Assembly: GCA_037962975.1 (NCBI GenBank)
Contig: CM075671.1
Coordinates: forward strand, 16,229,001 to 16,293,000
Direction of reading: 5' to 3'
Length of the DNA stretch: 64,000 nucleotides
DNA from: Clitoria ternatea
Taxonomy: Eukaryota; Streptophyta; Magnoliopsida; Fabales; Fabaceae
The translations under genes were made by a program, and so were the position numbers. Below the pieces are notes generated by a model, which saw nothing but the letters and a program-made list of their open reading frames with translations, had not been told where the DNA came from and searched no databases. Positions 1-12,540 of the stretch are shown here, piece by piece. Position 1 is the stretch's first letter; each line of letters begins with the position of its first letter.

Positions 1-8
1 CCTTCCCC

Positions 9-81
9 AGCTTAAGTGGTTAAGAGCATTTGGGGTCACCTAAAATAGTAGGGTTCGAGCCCCTAACTCGTCTCTTTTTTT
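9..81 (+). other. tRNA-like pol III promoter pair (possible SINE head)
   Basis: An A-box-like stretch (AGCTTAAGTGG, 9-19) is followed about 33 bases later by a perfect B-box (GGTTCGAGCC, 52-61), and then by a run of seven T at 75-81 that could end pol III transcription. I cannot fold this into a complete cloverleaf, so it is not an intact tRNA gene. A tRNA-derived SINE head or a tRNA relic is the likely reading. The window starts at the element, so its true 5' end is not visible. Confidence 0.35.
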
Positions 82-626
82 GTGGGTTTGTAGGCTAACT
101 CTATAGATTTAACTCCTTTTGACAATCCTATGTGTAGTCTTTCTTAACTATCCCTCTTGATTCTCTTGTGTACTTTCTAGTTGTAACACTTTCAATATTT
201 GATAAACGCTTACCGATATATTTATAAATCATTGGTTAAGTTTGAGTTTGTAATCTCATTCATACAAATTCAATACTTATCTCGTGATTTGAAACAACTT
301 TTATTGCCTCAGAAGATGCAGTAATCAATGTAAGTAATGAATGGCTAGACATAGAATATGCAATTGCAAATGTTTCACGCTTAAAAAACATAAATCAATT
401 TTATATAATTTCTCTACGTTTGCGTAGCGTTTTTGGACAGATGAGTACAAATAATACAATTTATATAATTTTAATAACTTGAAAAATAATTAAATGATTC
501 ATAATGATTAATATTCTTTTATGTAAGATGTCAACATAACTTGTCACACCACAAATAATAAATAGTAACAGATTGATGAATAAAACATTTTTCTCGTATA
601 TGACGATATAAGAAGGCACACACAAG

Positions 627-683
<57 letters not shown>

Positions 684-1240
684 CAGAGTTATACACAAAA
701 GCATAATGGAAGTAAATTGTTAATACATGTACAGTGACATCAAAACAACATTTTTACGAAGTTGTCGGCCAAGACATTCTTACCACTATTTTATCTTTAA
801 CCACAAAAAGCGTCACTTCAAAAGAAAGTCATCTGCCTACCATGGGACCTGCATAGTCTAAAAATAGTCCACATGGGAGAGTGAGTCACACATTTAAAAT
901 GGATATATTACAAGTGTAATTATATATACATGTGCATATATAATTCATATACTCCAAAAGGGAATCAATTTGACGATTACACAATACAATAACATATTTG
1001 ATATGTTACATGCATATGTATAGACATATAATTATGTTCATGACATTCTCACAAGTGTCAACTCAAACAAATGAATAAATATATATCAATCAACAAATCA
1101 TAGATGTTAGACCATTCCTCTCACTTTCTCATCAATACTCATTTGCCACACATAGGCATCTCTTTCTCATCAATACTCATTTGCCACACATGGGTATTTC
1201 TTTCTCATTGGAACTCATTCTTATTGGCATATCACTAAAT
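82..1240. other. AT-rich intergenic DNA, no gene seen
   Basis: No coding region is supported. The stretch holds a long AT microsatellite (listed separately) and a short repeated phrase around CATCAATACTCATTTGCCACACAT near 1130-1190, which occurs twice in tandem about 45 bases apart. Confidence 0.6.
629..681. repeat. (AT)n microsatellite
   Basis: About 26 uninterrupted AT units. The length is likely to be polymorphic. Confidence 0.95.
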
Positions 1241-2070
1241 CATACGCTAAACACCTATGTTCATCACAACAATATCAACAACAATAATGCTAATGCGGAT
1301 CCGAGTGTGGGAATACAATAGAGTATGGTAATTATACGTAAGTGTGCTATCATGTATATACTGCAGTATAATCAATAACAATGTGTACACATATCAATAC
1401 CAATACATGTCTCTTTTATCGGTACCGAACCGTCTCGTTCATATGCAACACTAACAGCCACCCAAGGTGACATGCAGTATGAACATGGCCATAATTGTCA
1501 ACGTCTTGTGGAGCTTCCTTGAACACACATAAAGGAAGACGTGATCCATAAAGGAATCACTAGAGGTACGCTTACTCATCGAGCCACCCTATCATTGGGC
1601 CTCCTTACAAGATTTCCCTTCAACCACTTATTTGAGAAGCTTCGTGATTCAACCAAGGAATCACTAGGGTAATTAATAATAATACCCATGCACAGGGCTA
1701 CCCTCTCATTGGGCCTTCTCGTGGAACCCCTAACATTCCAAACTGAGAAGCAACTATGATATACCTTCCAACTTTAATATCTCAATATTTAATAACCACT
1801 AACTCTTAAGGTCTTACCCACACTCAACACCATTCCACGGTGAAGCTCTAATTACATACCTCACCATCACTCTTGATAGGTTTTTGAACTCATACAATTG
1901 TTAGCGGCACACATTCATCAAGCAATTCATAATCATTATAAAATAATAATTAACAAGGCATCCTTACGCCTATCAATGCATTTAGAATATGGAACTCAAA
2001 CTCTCCCTACCTTAAGAGAGGTAGTTTGGTAAGTCTGACGGCCCTGATTCGTCAACTGGATAAATCCCTA
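1241..2070. repeat. Degenerate LTR-type repeat tract
   Basis: There is no reading frame of note. Two related phrases occur: one near 1548-1615 (GGAATCACTAGAGG, later CATTGGGCCTCC) and one near 1656-1720 (GGAATCACTAGGG, later CATTGGGCCTTC), about 108 bases apart. This suggests a degenerate tandem duplication. Base composition is richer in C than the flanks. The tract is probably retrotransposon-derived, but no terminal repeats were found. Confidence 0.3.
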
Positions 2071-3560
2071 ATTTTAAATAAATGTAGTGATGGTTCAAAG
2101 TTAGACTTAGAAAAGAGGTTGAATAAGTCTTAGACTCTCTTTACGAAATTTTAAACCTTTTTGAATGCAAGTAATCAGACTTGTAAAGGCAGACTTGATA
2201 AGAGAAAGGAAAGAGAAAAGTGAACACCAGAGATTTATACTGGTTCGCTTCCAACACAGAAGCTATGTCCAATCCCTTCTAACATGAAGGATTTCCACTA
2301 TTGTAAAATCTCCTTTACAATAACAATACCAAACTTGTGCCACAAGTACTCTTGACTCCAGCCAATCCTGGCTTAAACCTAGGTATTCTTTCAACAAGTT
2401 ACTTATGGCTCAAACTCAAGTATTCTTTCAAAAGTTTCTTCAGGCAACAACTGTTTCCTAATGAAATTAAAGCCTGGCAACACACCAGACTTTTACACAA
2501 TAACTGACTTTAAGAATAGATTGAAAGGAGTTTCACAGAACTTAATGTATGAAAGATGTACAGAAATAAACAGATATACTAAGTAAAGAAAGACAAAGGA
2601 CCAAGATCTGTTAGAGGCAGAACAACAAAGAAGGTCTTTGTCTAAGACAAGCTAAGAAAAGATTAAGAGAACTTTGATCATAGAGAATGATTCTTCTTAA
2701 TAAGTTATTCTCACCTTCAAAAAATAATCTCTTCAAATATATAGGTCACTCAAGATGACCGTTTGATAATCTGGTAAGGAGATATAGTCGTTGGAAATCC
2801 TTTGAAGGAGTTTTGATTGATTATAAGCACCAGACCTTTGATAAATTGAAGAGATGTCAAAAGGTCTGGTATAAAGGAACTTTTGAAGCTTTATATGAAA
2901 GTAGTGTTCCTTGAGGTCTTCAAAGCATAAAGCCAATTTGTTGGCTTTCTTTCTTCCAACAAATACGCAGAGAACAATGTTGTTATCCTTCTGCAACTTC
3001 CTGACACCAAAGCTCACTTAAATCAACTTTTCTAAAACTTTAGGGTAGCTATGTTGATTTCCTCGAAAAGTGCTTTGGTTGATCCATTGATTTGTCTCTT
3101 ATCTTCTTTGATGATAAACATAGTTTTCTTGACAAGAGCTTGACTTTCAGAGTATCTTCAACAAAGATTTGGAACGTTGCATGGTTGGGATATGAAAGTA
3201 ACATTCATGTTGTATAATTTCGTTGCTTCAAAAGTCTGAGGTCTGATTTTATGAACCAAAGGTGTGAGCATTCTTAAATCTGACTCTATTGAGTATGGTC
3301 TTGAATCAGACTTTTGTCTTTGATGGACTCCCCATTTCTTTTGTAACTTGTGCATTTAGTATTTATTTTCCTGAAACACTTGATTTAAATAGGTTAGATC
3401 ACACATGGAAAAATTTCATTTAAATTAAGTGTCTTGATGTGTGTTAGTAACAAATATTGGGGTCTAGTTCTATTGACACATCTTGGGTCTCGTCAAAGGT
3501 TATTACTAAATATCTTTTTCAAACCAGACTTGGTTTCAACATATAGAAATACTTTAATTA
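2071..3560. repeat. LTR-family segment related to two other places in the window
   Basis: This is non-coding sequence with frequent CCAGACTT-type words. Its right part (about 3372-3466) is visibly related to 22720-22830 and more weakly to 12320-12400: all share an ACTTCATTTAA-like phrase, then a GTTATTAACAAATCT-like phrase at similar spacing. This indicates dispersed copies of one LTR-retrotransposon family. Short open frames here (for example minus strand 2733-3017) show no domain and are not called as genes. Confidence 0.4.
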
Positions 3561-5980
3561 ATTTATTCAACCCAAAATTCTAAATAATAAAATTTATATT
3601 TGGCTTTTAAAATTTTCTAATTTTGTTTTGGGTTTATACTTAATTTTTACTTTAGGTTTCAGGAATTCCTTTCCCTTTAAGAGTCAAAGCCCGGGTCTAG
3701 GGTAGCCTAAAAAATTGATAAATGTTATTTAACCTAACGAGACTTCATAAATTATTTTCTGTATCTTTTACATTTAGGGGTTTTACCCCCTCATTACAGG
3801 AAACTCCTAATTTTAACCCTAGTTCATGAATTTGCATATACTTTTGTATTTTCAACGTAACTTAAGCTATGATTGTCGAATTTAGATGATTCCAGTTTTA
3901 AAATTTTCGTAACACAGTTCCCTGTCATTTTCATGAAAACATCAAAATTAATTTCAAGTAGAAAAATCCCAGTATAGTGTTTTAGCCACTAATTTGCAAG
4001 AAATGCAATAATTTTGTGTGTGCTTCCTTGTTTTTTTCATAACTTGGGCCAGGGTGTCCAATTTAAGCAATTTTAGTCTTAAATTCTCGTAACAAAATTC
4101 TCTATATATTTTACGAAGATACTTCAAGCCAGTTCTAAGCCAATAATTTCAAAATTACGTAAAAATATCACTATCCTGTGACAAAATTCCAAAAAACATA
4201 ATTTTTGTATTTTGGCTATAACTTTCACTTTAGACGTCAAATTTAGGTGTTCTTTGGCTCGTTGAAAAGAGGAAAGAAAAAGAAACCACTTTTATGTTGA
4301 TGATTTTCTTAAAAATTGGACGGATCATCCCCATGTAGAGGGATCAAGATTACAACGAAATAATAAAAATTCCAACATGCATAAATGGAAAAGAAAATAC
4401 CATGCATGTAAGGGTCGAGGGTCGTTTAGTTTATCGACGTTGATTTTGCACTGATCAGCAATCGAGATCCTTCGTTTCAACTTTGATCGAACCTCCGATC
4501 GAATTCTCAGTCGATGACAACGAAACCTTCAAGCTTTTCGGCGATTATGACTACGCTCGCGAGAGGATTCGAGGGAAGAAAAAGGATGAGAATAACGGTT
4601 GTTTCATGGTTTGTGGTCACGGTGGTATGTTTTGTGGTTACGGGTGGAGGAGAAAATCAAAGTAAGGAATATGGTGGCATGGTGGTGAAGTGTTTACCGT
4701 TGTGGATGATGAGGGAAAATGATTAAGTGAACTTGAGAGAGAGAACCCAAAAGTGTGATGGTTCACGGGAGCCACAAAAGAATGAAGGAATGAAATGGAG
4801 TCACAGAAGTAAATAGTGAAATGAGTGGAATTTAGTGGAATGAGATAAAGTGATGTTACAGTGATGATGATGAAGAATTGGAGTGATATTTGGTGATGAT
4901 GATGAGCAAATTGAAGGGAGAATTAGAGTTGAAATTGTTGTGAATGGTAAAAAGAAAAGTGGAGTAATTGAAGTGTATGAAAAGAATAATGGCAATGGGA
5001 CAATGTCATAAAAAACATGGAAATGGATTACATGTGGCATAAGGTGGCGTGATGGCATGGTGAATACATTGTAGTGAGACATGTGGCTTGAGGAAAAGGT
5101 GGGAAGTGGCAAGGTGACGTAGTGAGTTGGTGAGATAAAGACAAGGTGACGAGTGGTGCTTTTGAGGGAAATTGACACAAAACAAACTAGGGAACTGAGT
5201 TAAATTTACAAGAATTTTAACTAGGTATTTAGGACACAACTTGAATAAATTAGGGTACAAGGTAATGGTTATAGGTCATAGGAAAAGAATTGAAGAGCGC
5301 CAGGCCTAAATGGCGAGAATTATGTAGTCAATCGGGTTCTCAACATTTTCTGATGACAAATGTTAGAGTACAAAATTTTAATCCCAAAGAATTTATTGAT
5401 AATCAATATCGAGTATGTTGGGAAAAATATGGGATTCAGAATTGACTTAGGATCCAGAGTTTGGTTCCTGACTCAAGGTAGAAGTGTGTTGACTTGATAA
5501 CAATCGTACGTTGAATTTTGTATCTCTCACAAAACTCTTCTATTTGATGACACTTACATAATTTCTAACCCAAAATACTTTCTACAAGGCTGTCTTAACC
5601 TAGAGGGTCTTAACTCATCTCTGCCACACACAGAATCCAAATACAGAACTCTGCTACATATAAAAATTCAAGATACAGGTTTGTAGCTTTCACATGACAC
5701 ACAACATAATTAGGGCGGGTTTTGGGTATAAAAAGGGTTGCCCTAAAATCAGGGGTGTTATATTTTTTCTCCACCTCAATCTCACTTCCTCTTTTCATTT
5801 TTTTAATTTTTACCTTGAGCCCTTTGCATGGAAATATACTACTCAACCTACTTCATTTTCATTCTTCATGTATGACATAATCAACAAACATGTCATTTCA
5901 ATATACTTTTTTAGACATTCTTCCTTCTTTGTTTACATTAGAACTAGAAGTGTTCATAGCCAAATTGGTTTATTTTTTAA
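3561..5980. repeat. Degenerate gypsy-LTR-like tract with about 180-bp internal repeats and a TATA-like box
   Basis: Three starts of a similar phrase (GTAACTT or ATAACTT near 3857, 4039 and 4218) recur at about 180-base spacing, each followed by a TCAAATTTAGG- or CCAATTTAAGC-like phrase. A TATAAAAAGGG box lies at 5727-5737. Both traits are common in large plant Ty3/gypsy LTRs. No gag or pol sequence was seen next to it. The open frames here (4483-4726 plus strand, 4801-5260 minus strand) are low-complexity and show no domain. Confidence 0.35.
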
Positions 5981-6606
5981 ATTTTGATTCAATCATATTA
6001 TTAAGTTTCAGTTTAATTTTCTATTAAAATGCATAACGATATCCGATTCAATTATATCAAACGCAGTTCAGATTGAATGAGTTTGTTCAATTTTATATTT
6101 ATTTTTTAAAAAATAAGTATAAGACATACAATTCCAACTCAATAAAATAAATAATAACTACTTCAAAAATATAATCACCATTGTAAAAATTCAGTATAAT
6201 AAAAAATCACATATCATTACTTAGAGTTTTTTAAGTTTCACTTAAATTTTAAGTCATGTATATGATTTAATAAGGTAATATAAGGAATATATTGGAGAAG
6301 ACAGTTCGGTTGAACTCGGTTCGATTTTCATAGGTAGATCCAAAATCGAATCCAAATTATATACATGATGTAGTTTTTTGTGGTTTTGATTTAACCGATA
6401 TTCAATTATTTTAATTAATTGAGCGATTTTGATCGATATAGATCGAATGATGAACACCCATAGTTAGAGCCAACAAAACGCGCCAAGTCATACTAGGCCT
6501 ATCTACAAAATAAGCTCGAATCAAAATCAGACAATTAAGCTTAGTCTGGTAAAATCTCGTACTTGATTAGACTCTCATTGGGCTACGGGTTACCTTCTAC
6601 ATATAT

Positions 6607-6648
<42 letters not shown>

Positions 6649-7289
6649 TTAACATAAAATGAAACAAAAAACTACATTTTATGTGTTTTTACTTAAATTA
6701 AAACTTGTTGATTTAGAAAATTAAAAATTTTGGTATATTTTAGTGGTTGTATCTTTTATTATTGTAAAAAAGTAAAAAAAAAACATAATGAGTCTACCAA
6801 AAGCCTACAAAAATCCACATTCGTAGGTAATTTACGAAGCTCACAAGTAGGACTTTGGCTTTAAAATTGCAGTCCAAATTCAAAAGAGACCTTCTAGCCT
6901 TACCCAAAAAAAACATGAGTCTCTCGTAGGTCGAGTTGAGTAGACCATTTTAATACCTTTAGTTTACATTAATATAAGAAGTCATAACTTCCACCAAAAA
7001 AAAGAAGTCGTATAATCTTTTTCTAATTTTTTTATCTCTCTGAATTCATTGTATTAAAGAGATAGTTAACAACATACCGATTTTATAAGATTTTGGAAAT
7101 AGGTATATTGATACATCTCCAAATAAAAAATGTACTAGAAAACTTAAAATATTTACCATATAATTTCATTTGAAAACCACATGATACATTTAAAGGGAGG
7201 GAGACCAAGCATGGGTCCCCACCATCCCATATTAATTTTCGTAAAAGCAATTATGATTATATGCTCAAATTTTTAGATAAATATTGAAC
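5981..7289. other. AT-rich intergenic DNA, no gene seen
   Basis: Homopolymer-rich non-coding sequence. An (AT)n tract lies at about 6615-6646. Nothing else is recognisable. Confidence 0.6.
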
Positions 7290-7860
7290 TGGTCTAAACC
7301 GAGGTACGTAATCCGGCGTGAGAACCAGCCTCGAACGTTCTTCTGTGTATGATATGTTCGCTTGTCCAGTGGGGATCTGGTATTGTAGCCCCTAATCTAG
7401 TGGGGAGTTGGGGGACTTGGAGTCCTGGAGAAGCAACACACCAAGCTCTCGCGTTGTGGGGCGAAAAGTGGTGCCACGTGCAAAAGGCACTCTGTCGCTC
7501 AAGTTAACAAACAGATAGAGAATGCAGTGTGCTCGAACATAAGTTGGAGAATGAGAAAAAAAAACTCTTTATTTTTGTGGATTCCTTGGTATTTATATAC
7601 ATGTGAGGGACGTAAAAGTCCCTTAGGGTTGGGGGACATTTCATACCATGTGTCAGTACGACTCTGCAAAAAACTGACACATGACGCGAGCGTGTCCGTA
7701 ACTCCAACGAACATCTCTATTAACGGTTGTACCTTGTACTGTTTGTCGAATTGGCATGTTACTTTCTGGTATGCAATGGTGATGACTTGGACTATCTGGT
7801 ATAGAGAGAATGACTCATACCGGTTATGAATTCGAGGTTTCACATGTGACATCGATATAT
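7290..7860. repeat. GC-richer island, possible LTR fragment
   Basis: Base composition shifts sharply from the AT-rich flanks. The island has CCGGCGTGAG, GGGGCGAAAAGTGG and several overlapping open frames on both strands (7499-7852), none with a recognisable domain. It looks like a solo or partial LTR, but I found no terminal repeats or target duplication. Confidence 0.3.
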
Positions 7861-9477
7861 AATTGAAGGGGAAGAAATTATCCTCTTACTCATGGGACAT
7901 TATCTAGACCGGATTAAAAATAAATACTATTTATCATTAGTTGGATAACTAGTACTACTAATAATCTAAATATTCTCACTAAATATTCTTACTAAGTATA
8001 AATTATACGTTGTATAGAAGACGTTAAGTAATATTTTTCATGCTGTAATTATATAACATTGTATAAATATATATATAATTATTTATTATTATAAATTAAA
8101 ATTTATTTAGTTTGTTTTCTCTCGCTTAAATTTTTGGATTTTTCCCTATTTAGTAAAACTAACGAATAAGTTAGCTAAAAATTAAAAAGTGAAGTAAAAA
8201 GTGGTAAACTAATTAAAAATTGACAAGTTAACGGAAAGTTGAAGTTGGGGGCTAGCAGCTGAAACTGATAAGTTAGTTTATTAAATTAAATATGTTTAGT
8301 AAAGCTATCTATCAAATATAAAAAATAAAATAAGTCTAAACATTATTTCAAATAACATTTTAAAAAACATTTCCAAATACTAAAATAAACTCATTTACTA
8401 AATAATATTATCTTATCTAACAAACTTTTAAACATACCAAATACATACCAAATCTCATCCGACAAATATATAAGTAATTGATTCCACTTTAATAACGTTT
8501 CCTGTAATTTTTAGTATTATTATTTTTATTGTAATTGAACGTTTCCAACCATTCTAGAATCTCTTGGAACTTTTCAAATCACATATGCCCCTCCAAGTCC
8601 ACCCCAAAAGAAGTAGATAACAAATGTACTATCTTAAAAATATTAAAAAAACATTTAATTATTTTTAAAATTTATAAGTAGGAGGATTTGTAAAAAGATG
8701 GTATAGGGATATAACATTTCTCGTTGGTATATGTTTTTAAAAATATAGTCATTTTAATTATATTTTTCCTATGTACTAGAGAAGATGAAATACAAGTAGG
8801 AAAGTAAGGGAAATGAATAGGTTTAAATCATATTCTCACAACTTAAAAGTTTCTTACACTAATATCTATTATCCTGCGGTCATAGAATACAAGAAAAGTA
8901 AAAATCGTTAATTTTTTAATACCTATTTAAATATTATATTGATAAAATATTAAAATTAAACTTATTAAAATAATTGGAAAAAAACTATGGATACCATTTC
9001 AAATAATGAAATTTGCATATGTGATGATTTATGATTAGTTGATGTGGTAAAAATATTTATATCAAAACAAACAATAAATGAAAAATATTCAATTTCAAAT
9101 AATGCAATTTGCATACGTTATGTATACTAGTATATAATGGCATAGGAAGAAGCGTTATTCATTTTTATTTAGACATTTTTATCCTTCTTTTAAAAAATAC
9201 ATCACATCAACATTACAATTGAATAAAGGAAACTGCATTTGCATAAACATGGACATGCAAATTAGAAACTACTTTACTTAGATGGAAACTAACCAATCGT
9301 TAATAAATAGACATAAGTTACAGTTATTTATTTGCTACTTTATTTTCATATTGTTTTATTTTAAAATTTGTAAAGTATAATAAATTTACAATAAAATATT
9401 CTTTTATTATCAATATTATAGTTTGTTGAGAGTTAAATAAAATAATAAAAATTTAGTATAATGCATTAGAAAAATTC
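7861..9477. other. AT-rich intergenic DNA, no gene seen
   Basis: No coding region, RNA gene or clear repeat was recognised. ATTTCAAATAATG followed by AATTTGCATA(C/T)GT occurs twice (about 8998 and 9090), a small duplicated phrase. Confidence 0.6.
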
Positions 9478-9862
9478 TATTACTTCCGCCCTTAAATATA
9501 AGACTTTTTTTAAAAAAAATTATTTTTTAATATAAGATTCTCTTTCAAATTTCAATGTCATTTATTATTATTTTACCTAAATATTCCTATTAATGTATAG
9601 CTTTCATTCTAATCAATATAATAATAAATGATATACCTCAATTAAATTTTTTATCTCTCCAATTATAATTGAGTAGTAAGTTAAGAGAGATTAAATAAAG
9701 AGATTAAGTGAAAAAATTTAATAATGAGTAATAATCATTTTATGAATAATTCTAGAAACTACTGTAAATTTTAAATAACTTTAATAATTATAATTAAATT
9801 AAACAACCTTCATAAATTAAATAAAAGAGTTTTATATTTAAAAACAAGAAATATAAGATAAA
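9478..9862. mobile_element. Stowaway/mariner-like MITE
   Basis: The left end contains TACTTCCGCCCTTAAATATA, which fits the well-known Stowaway-type terminus of plant mariner MITEs. The right end, read in reverse complement, gives a similar CTTATATTTCTTGTTTTTAA phrase near 9825-9862. The interior is AT-rich and non-coding. It shares its right half with 10310-10480. Confidence 0.5.
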
Positions 9863-10309
9863 AAATAAATTAAAGATTAGATAAATGAATACGTTAATGT
9901 CTATTTTTTATATTATCTCACTCATCAAAAGAATGACTTTTTTGAAAAGAAGAGTTGACTGTTACGCCAAAAACATTCAATAAAATTTAGTTGGAGACAG
10001 GTGGCTGATCTGACTAACCAATTGTGTGACCAGAGACATTCATGGTTGACCAGATCGGTATTTAATTGATATGGCATACAAGTAAGTACACACATAACAA
10101 TAAAGGCCTTGTTTTGTTTACCGTAAAAAAAATAAAATCATACGAGAGTTTTCATTTTTTTAAATGAGGTAAAGAATTAATGTTAATTTTAGATTTTTTA
10201 TTTTTTATAATTTTGCTTTTTTAACTGTATATTAAATAGATAAAAATATAAGTAATATATATTGTTTAATTGACATGATAATTATTTTTTAAATGCTTTC
10301 AACATATGT

Positions 10310-10480
10310 TTATTTACTTTGAATAAGTGGAGAAAGTTGAGTGATGAGTCATAATCATCTTAAGGTAATTTTGGAAAACTACAATAAATTTTAAAAACAA
10401 GTTTAATAATTTTAACTAAAGTAACCTACTTTTTTAATACGTGTAAATTAGATAAAAAAATCTTATATTTAGAAACGAAG
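10310..10480. mobile_element. Second, partial copy of the Stowaway-like MITE
   Basis: This stretch aligns by eye with the right half of the 9478-9862 element. Shared phrases in the same order are GAGTxATAATCAT, AAACTACxxTAAATTTTAAA and TTTAATAATT. It ends in a reverse-complement TTCGTTTCTAAATATAAGA terminus. I could not place a matching left terminus, so the copy may be truncated. Confidence 0.45.
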
Positions 10481-10690
10481 ATAGTATTTGAAAATCAAAT
10501 ACGTATAAATGTGTGATAATCAAGGTATTATATTATTAATTCTACGTAAAGTTATTAAACTTAATAATTTTTTCATAGATTTTAAATATTTACAAAAAAA
10601 ATTATTTGTATAGTCGGATAACATGACATTAAGCAATAATATAACATGTATAAAATTTTTTAAATAAATTAGATATGTGATAGCCTTTAT
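10481..10690. other. AT-rich spacer, no gene seen
   Basis: No feature recognised. The short segment between the two MITE copies (9863-10309) is likewise featureless. Confidence 0.6.
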
Positions 10691-12480
10691 TGTAAATTTT
10701 ACTAAAGACTATAGGGTTTGTTGTAGATAATCCTTCTTTGTTGATTTTTCTTGTAGAGATTCCTTTCAGCATTCCTCTTGTGATCCTACCGGGGGTTCTT
10801 GTTGGATTTGCTGCTTTTAAGGAGAGTGTTGTTTGACCATACCTTGACTTGGTGGGAGGACCAGACTTTTAAATTCTTAGAGAAATTCCAATGAACATCT
10901 TGACTTTCTTCTTGGGAGGACCAAACTCTTGTTGGTTAGAATCTGATGAGGGTTTATCACTTGATGATTTCATATCATCATTCGAGGGTTCTTCTGCTAC
11001 TCTTTGTTGAGAGGCTCCAGGTGGAGTGATCACATCTCAAAATGTAGGGGCTTTTATAACCAGACTTCCACACATCTTCAAATCTCTTGCACTTTAAACA
11101 TCAATGGCATGTAGTTTGAATATCTTGGATAGAACACCAGGATACGAAATTTTCTTTTGCTTGTTTGAAACAGAGGTGATTAGATAGTTCATAATCACAT
11201 CAGGGAGACTTGTCATTTCCTTCATCATCTCAAATACATACTAAGTTTGAAAACTTAGTTAAAGACAATGATCTCTCAAAGGAGATAAATTTGATTGCAT
11301 GTCTCTGACTTGGGTACTATAGCTTGAGATATGAGATTAATATGCACATAGTGAGTTTTCCTTTTCTCTAATGACATTTTCTGATTTCATTTCTTCTTTT
11401 GTTTAAGTATGCCATTTTCTTTTCTTTTTACTTATAAACTCTCTTTTTATCATGCGACTTCCATTTCTTATTTCTTCTCTCTGTTTTCTCTCACGTTCTT
11501 ACTTGTTTCTTCTCATATTCCCTCTTGCCTGCGTTCTATGGAGAGAAGGGTTACAATTTATATGATTTTTCTTCTAGATGTATAGCTAAGAGAAAGATCC
11601 ATTGGATGATTGTTGAAGAATAATACATCCAATACAAAGTGATTTTTCCTTAACAGATATGTGCTTTTTGGGTCAAAGAGAGTCATTTTACACACTGAAC
11701 ATAAGACAATGAACTTTCAAGATTTGTGCAGATAAAGGCAAGGAAGGATAGTGTAAGTTTCACTAAGATGGAAAGTTCTTATTTGAGAGAGGGATCTTGG
11801 TTTGTCTTGCATTATTATTTTCCTTTTTTTTAAGGAAAAATACCTCCATGTTTTGATGGGGTTAGCTAACTTGTGAGTCATCGGTTGAGGACCAGACTCG
11901 TCTCGTTCAAGGAGGACTTCTAAAAATAATTCAAGGTCTAGTGATCCATAAGGTGTTGATGATGAGACTCAAAAGAAAGAATAATCAGATTCTTGCTGGA
12001 GAAATTTCAAGACATATGGAGTAGCTTTAGGCTTGATGAAGCATGAGGATAGAGTCTGGTTGATAAAGAGTTTTGCTTTGAGAAGAGAACTCTCCCATAC
12101 AATTGATGCATGCGGTGTGTCTTAATAGGTCTAGGTCTGGTACGAATCTAGATGAGCTTTTTACTTTGAAGAATGTTCCCAGATCTTATTTTCTTCATTG
12201 ATACATCAATCTCTTTGTTTCGTCTTACCAAACTTATGTTATGCAAGGACCCCCCTATTGTTTTATAACCCATGCTTTGTAACCTCAAACACTTAGATAG
12301 ACCATCAGATGTTAACAAAACATAACTTCATTAAATTAGAATACTTAATGTTGGTTATCAACAAATCTAAGATTTCTTCAAAAGTCTTCTTGACTCTAAC
12401 AAAAAGATAGGTTTATTATGAACTTAATTTGAATCCAATGGTAAGTTTGACAAGTAAACCATTAAACAATATTTGATCGG
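10691..12480 (-). pseudogene. Remnant of a transposon-borne reading frame plus LTR-like tail
   Basis: Reading the minus strand from about 11300 down to 10850 gives a broken frame. It has a stretch with GPPKKKVKMF (a basic, nuclear-localisation-like patch), preceded by a serine- and aspartate-rich stretch and by a segment with KAPTF and ITPPG. This style is seen in the accessory open frames of large plant retrotransposons, sometimes labelled 'putative plant transposon protein'. Several stops interrupt it. The lower-confidence tail (12320-12480) is related to the repeat family at 3372-3466 and 22720-22830. I cannot give a function. Confidence 0.3.
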
Positions 12481-12537
12481 TATGTAGGGGGTACTTTGGT
12501 ACTTAAGTAATTGATATAGAACCTTACTTTTACTCTT
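12481..12537 (-). repeat. 57-bp direct repeat, left copy (LTR end of outer element)
   Basis: It matches 22501-22557 at 51 of 57 positions, and five of the six differences are transitions. Read on the minus strand it ends in CCCCCTACA, a plausible LTR 3' end. It bounds the outer, minus-strand gypsy remnant. Confidence 0.65.
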
Positions 12538-12540
12538 ACT

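Noticed and set aside
4483..5260. Small genes on both strands in the LTR-like tract
   Set aside because: Low-complexity frames rich in histidine, serine and phenylalanine, overlapping each other with no domain.
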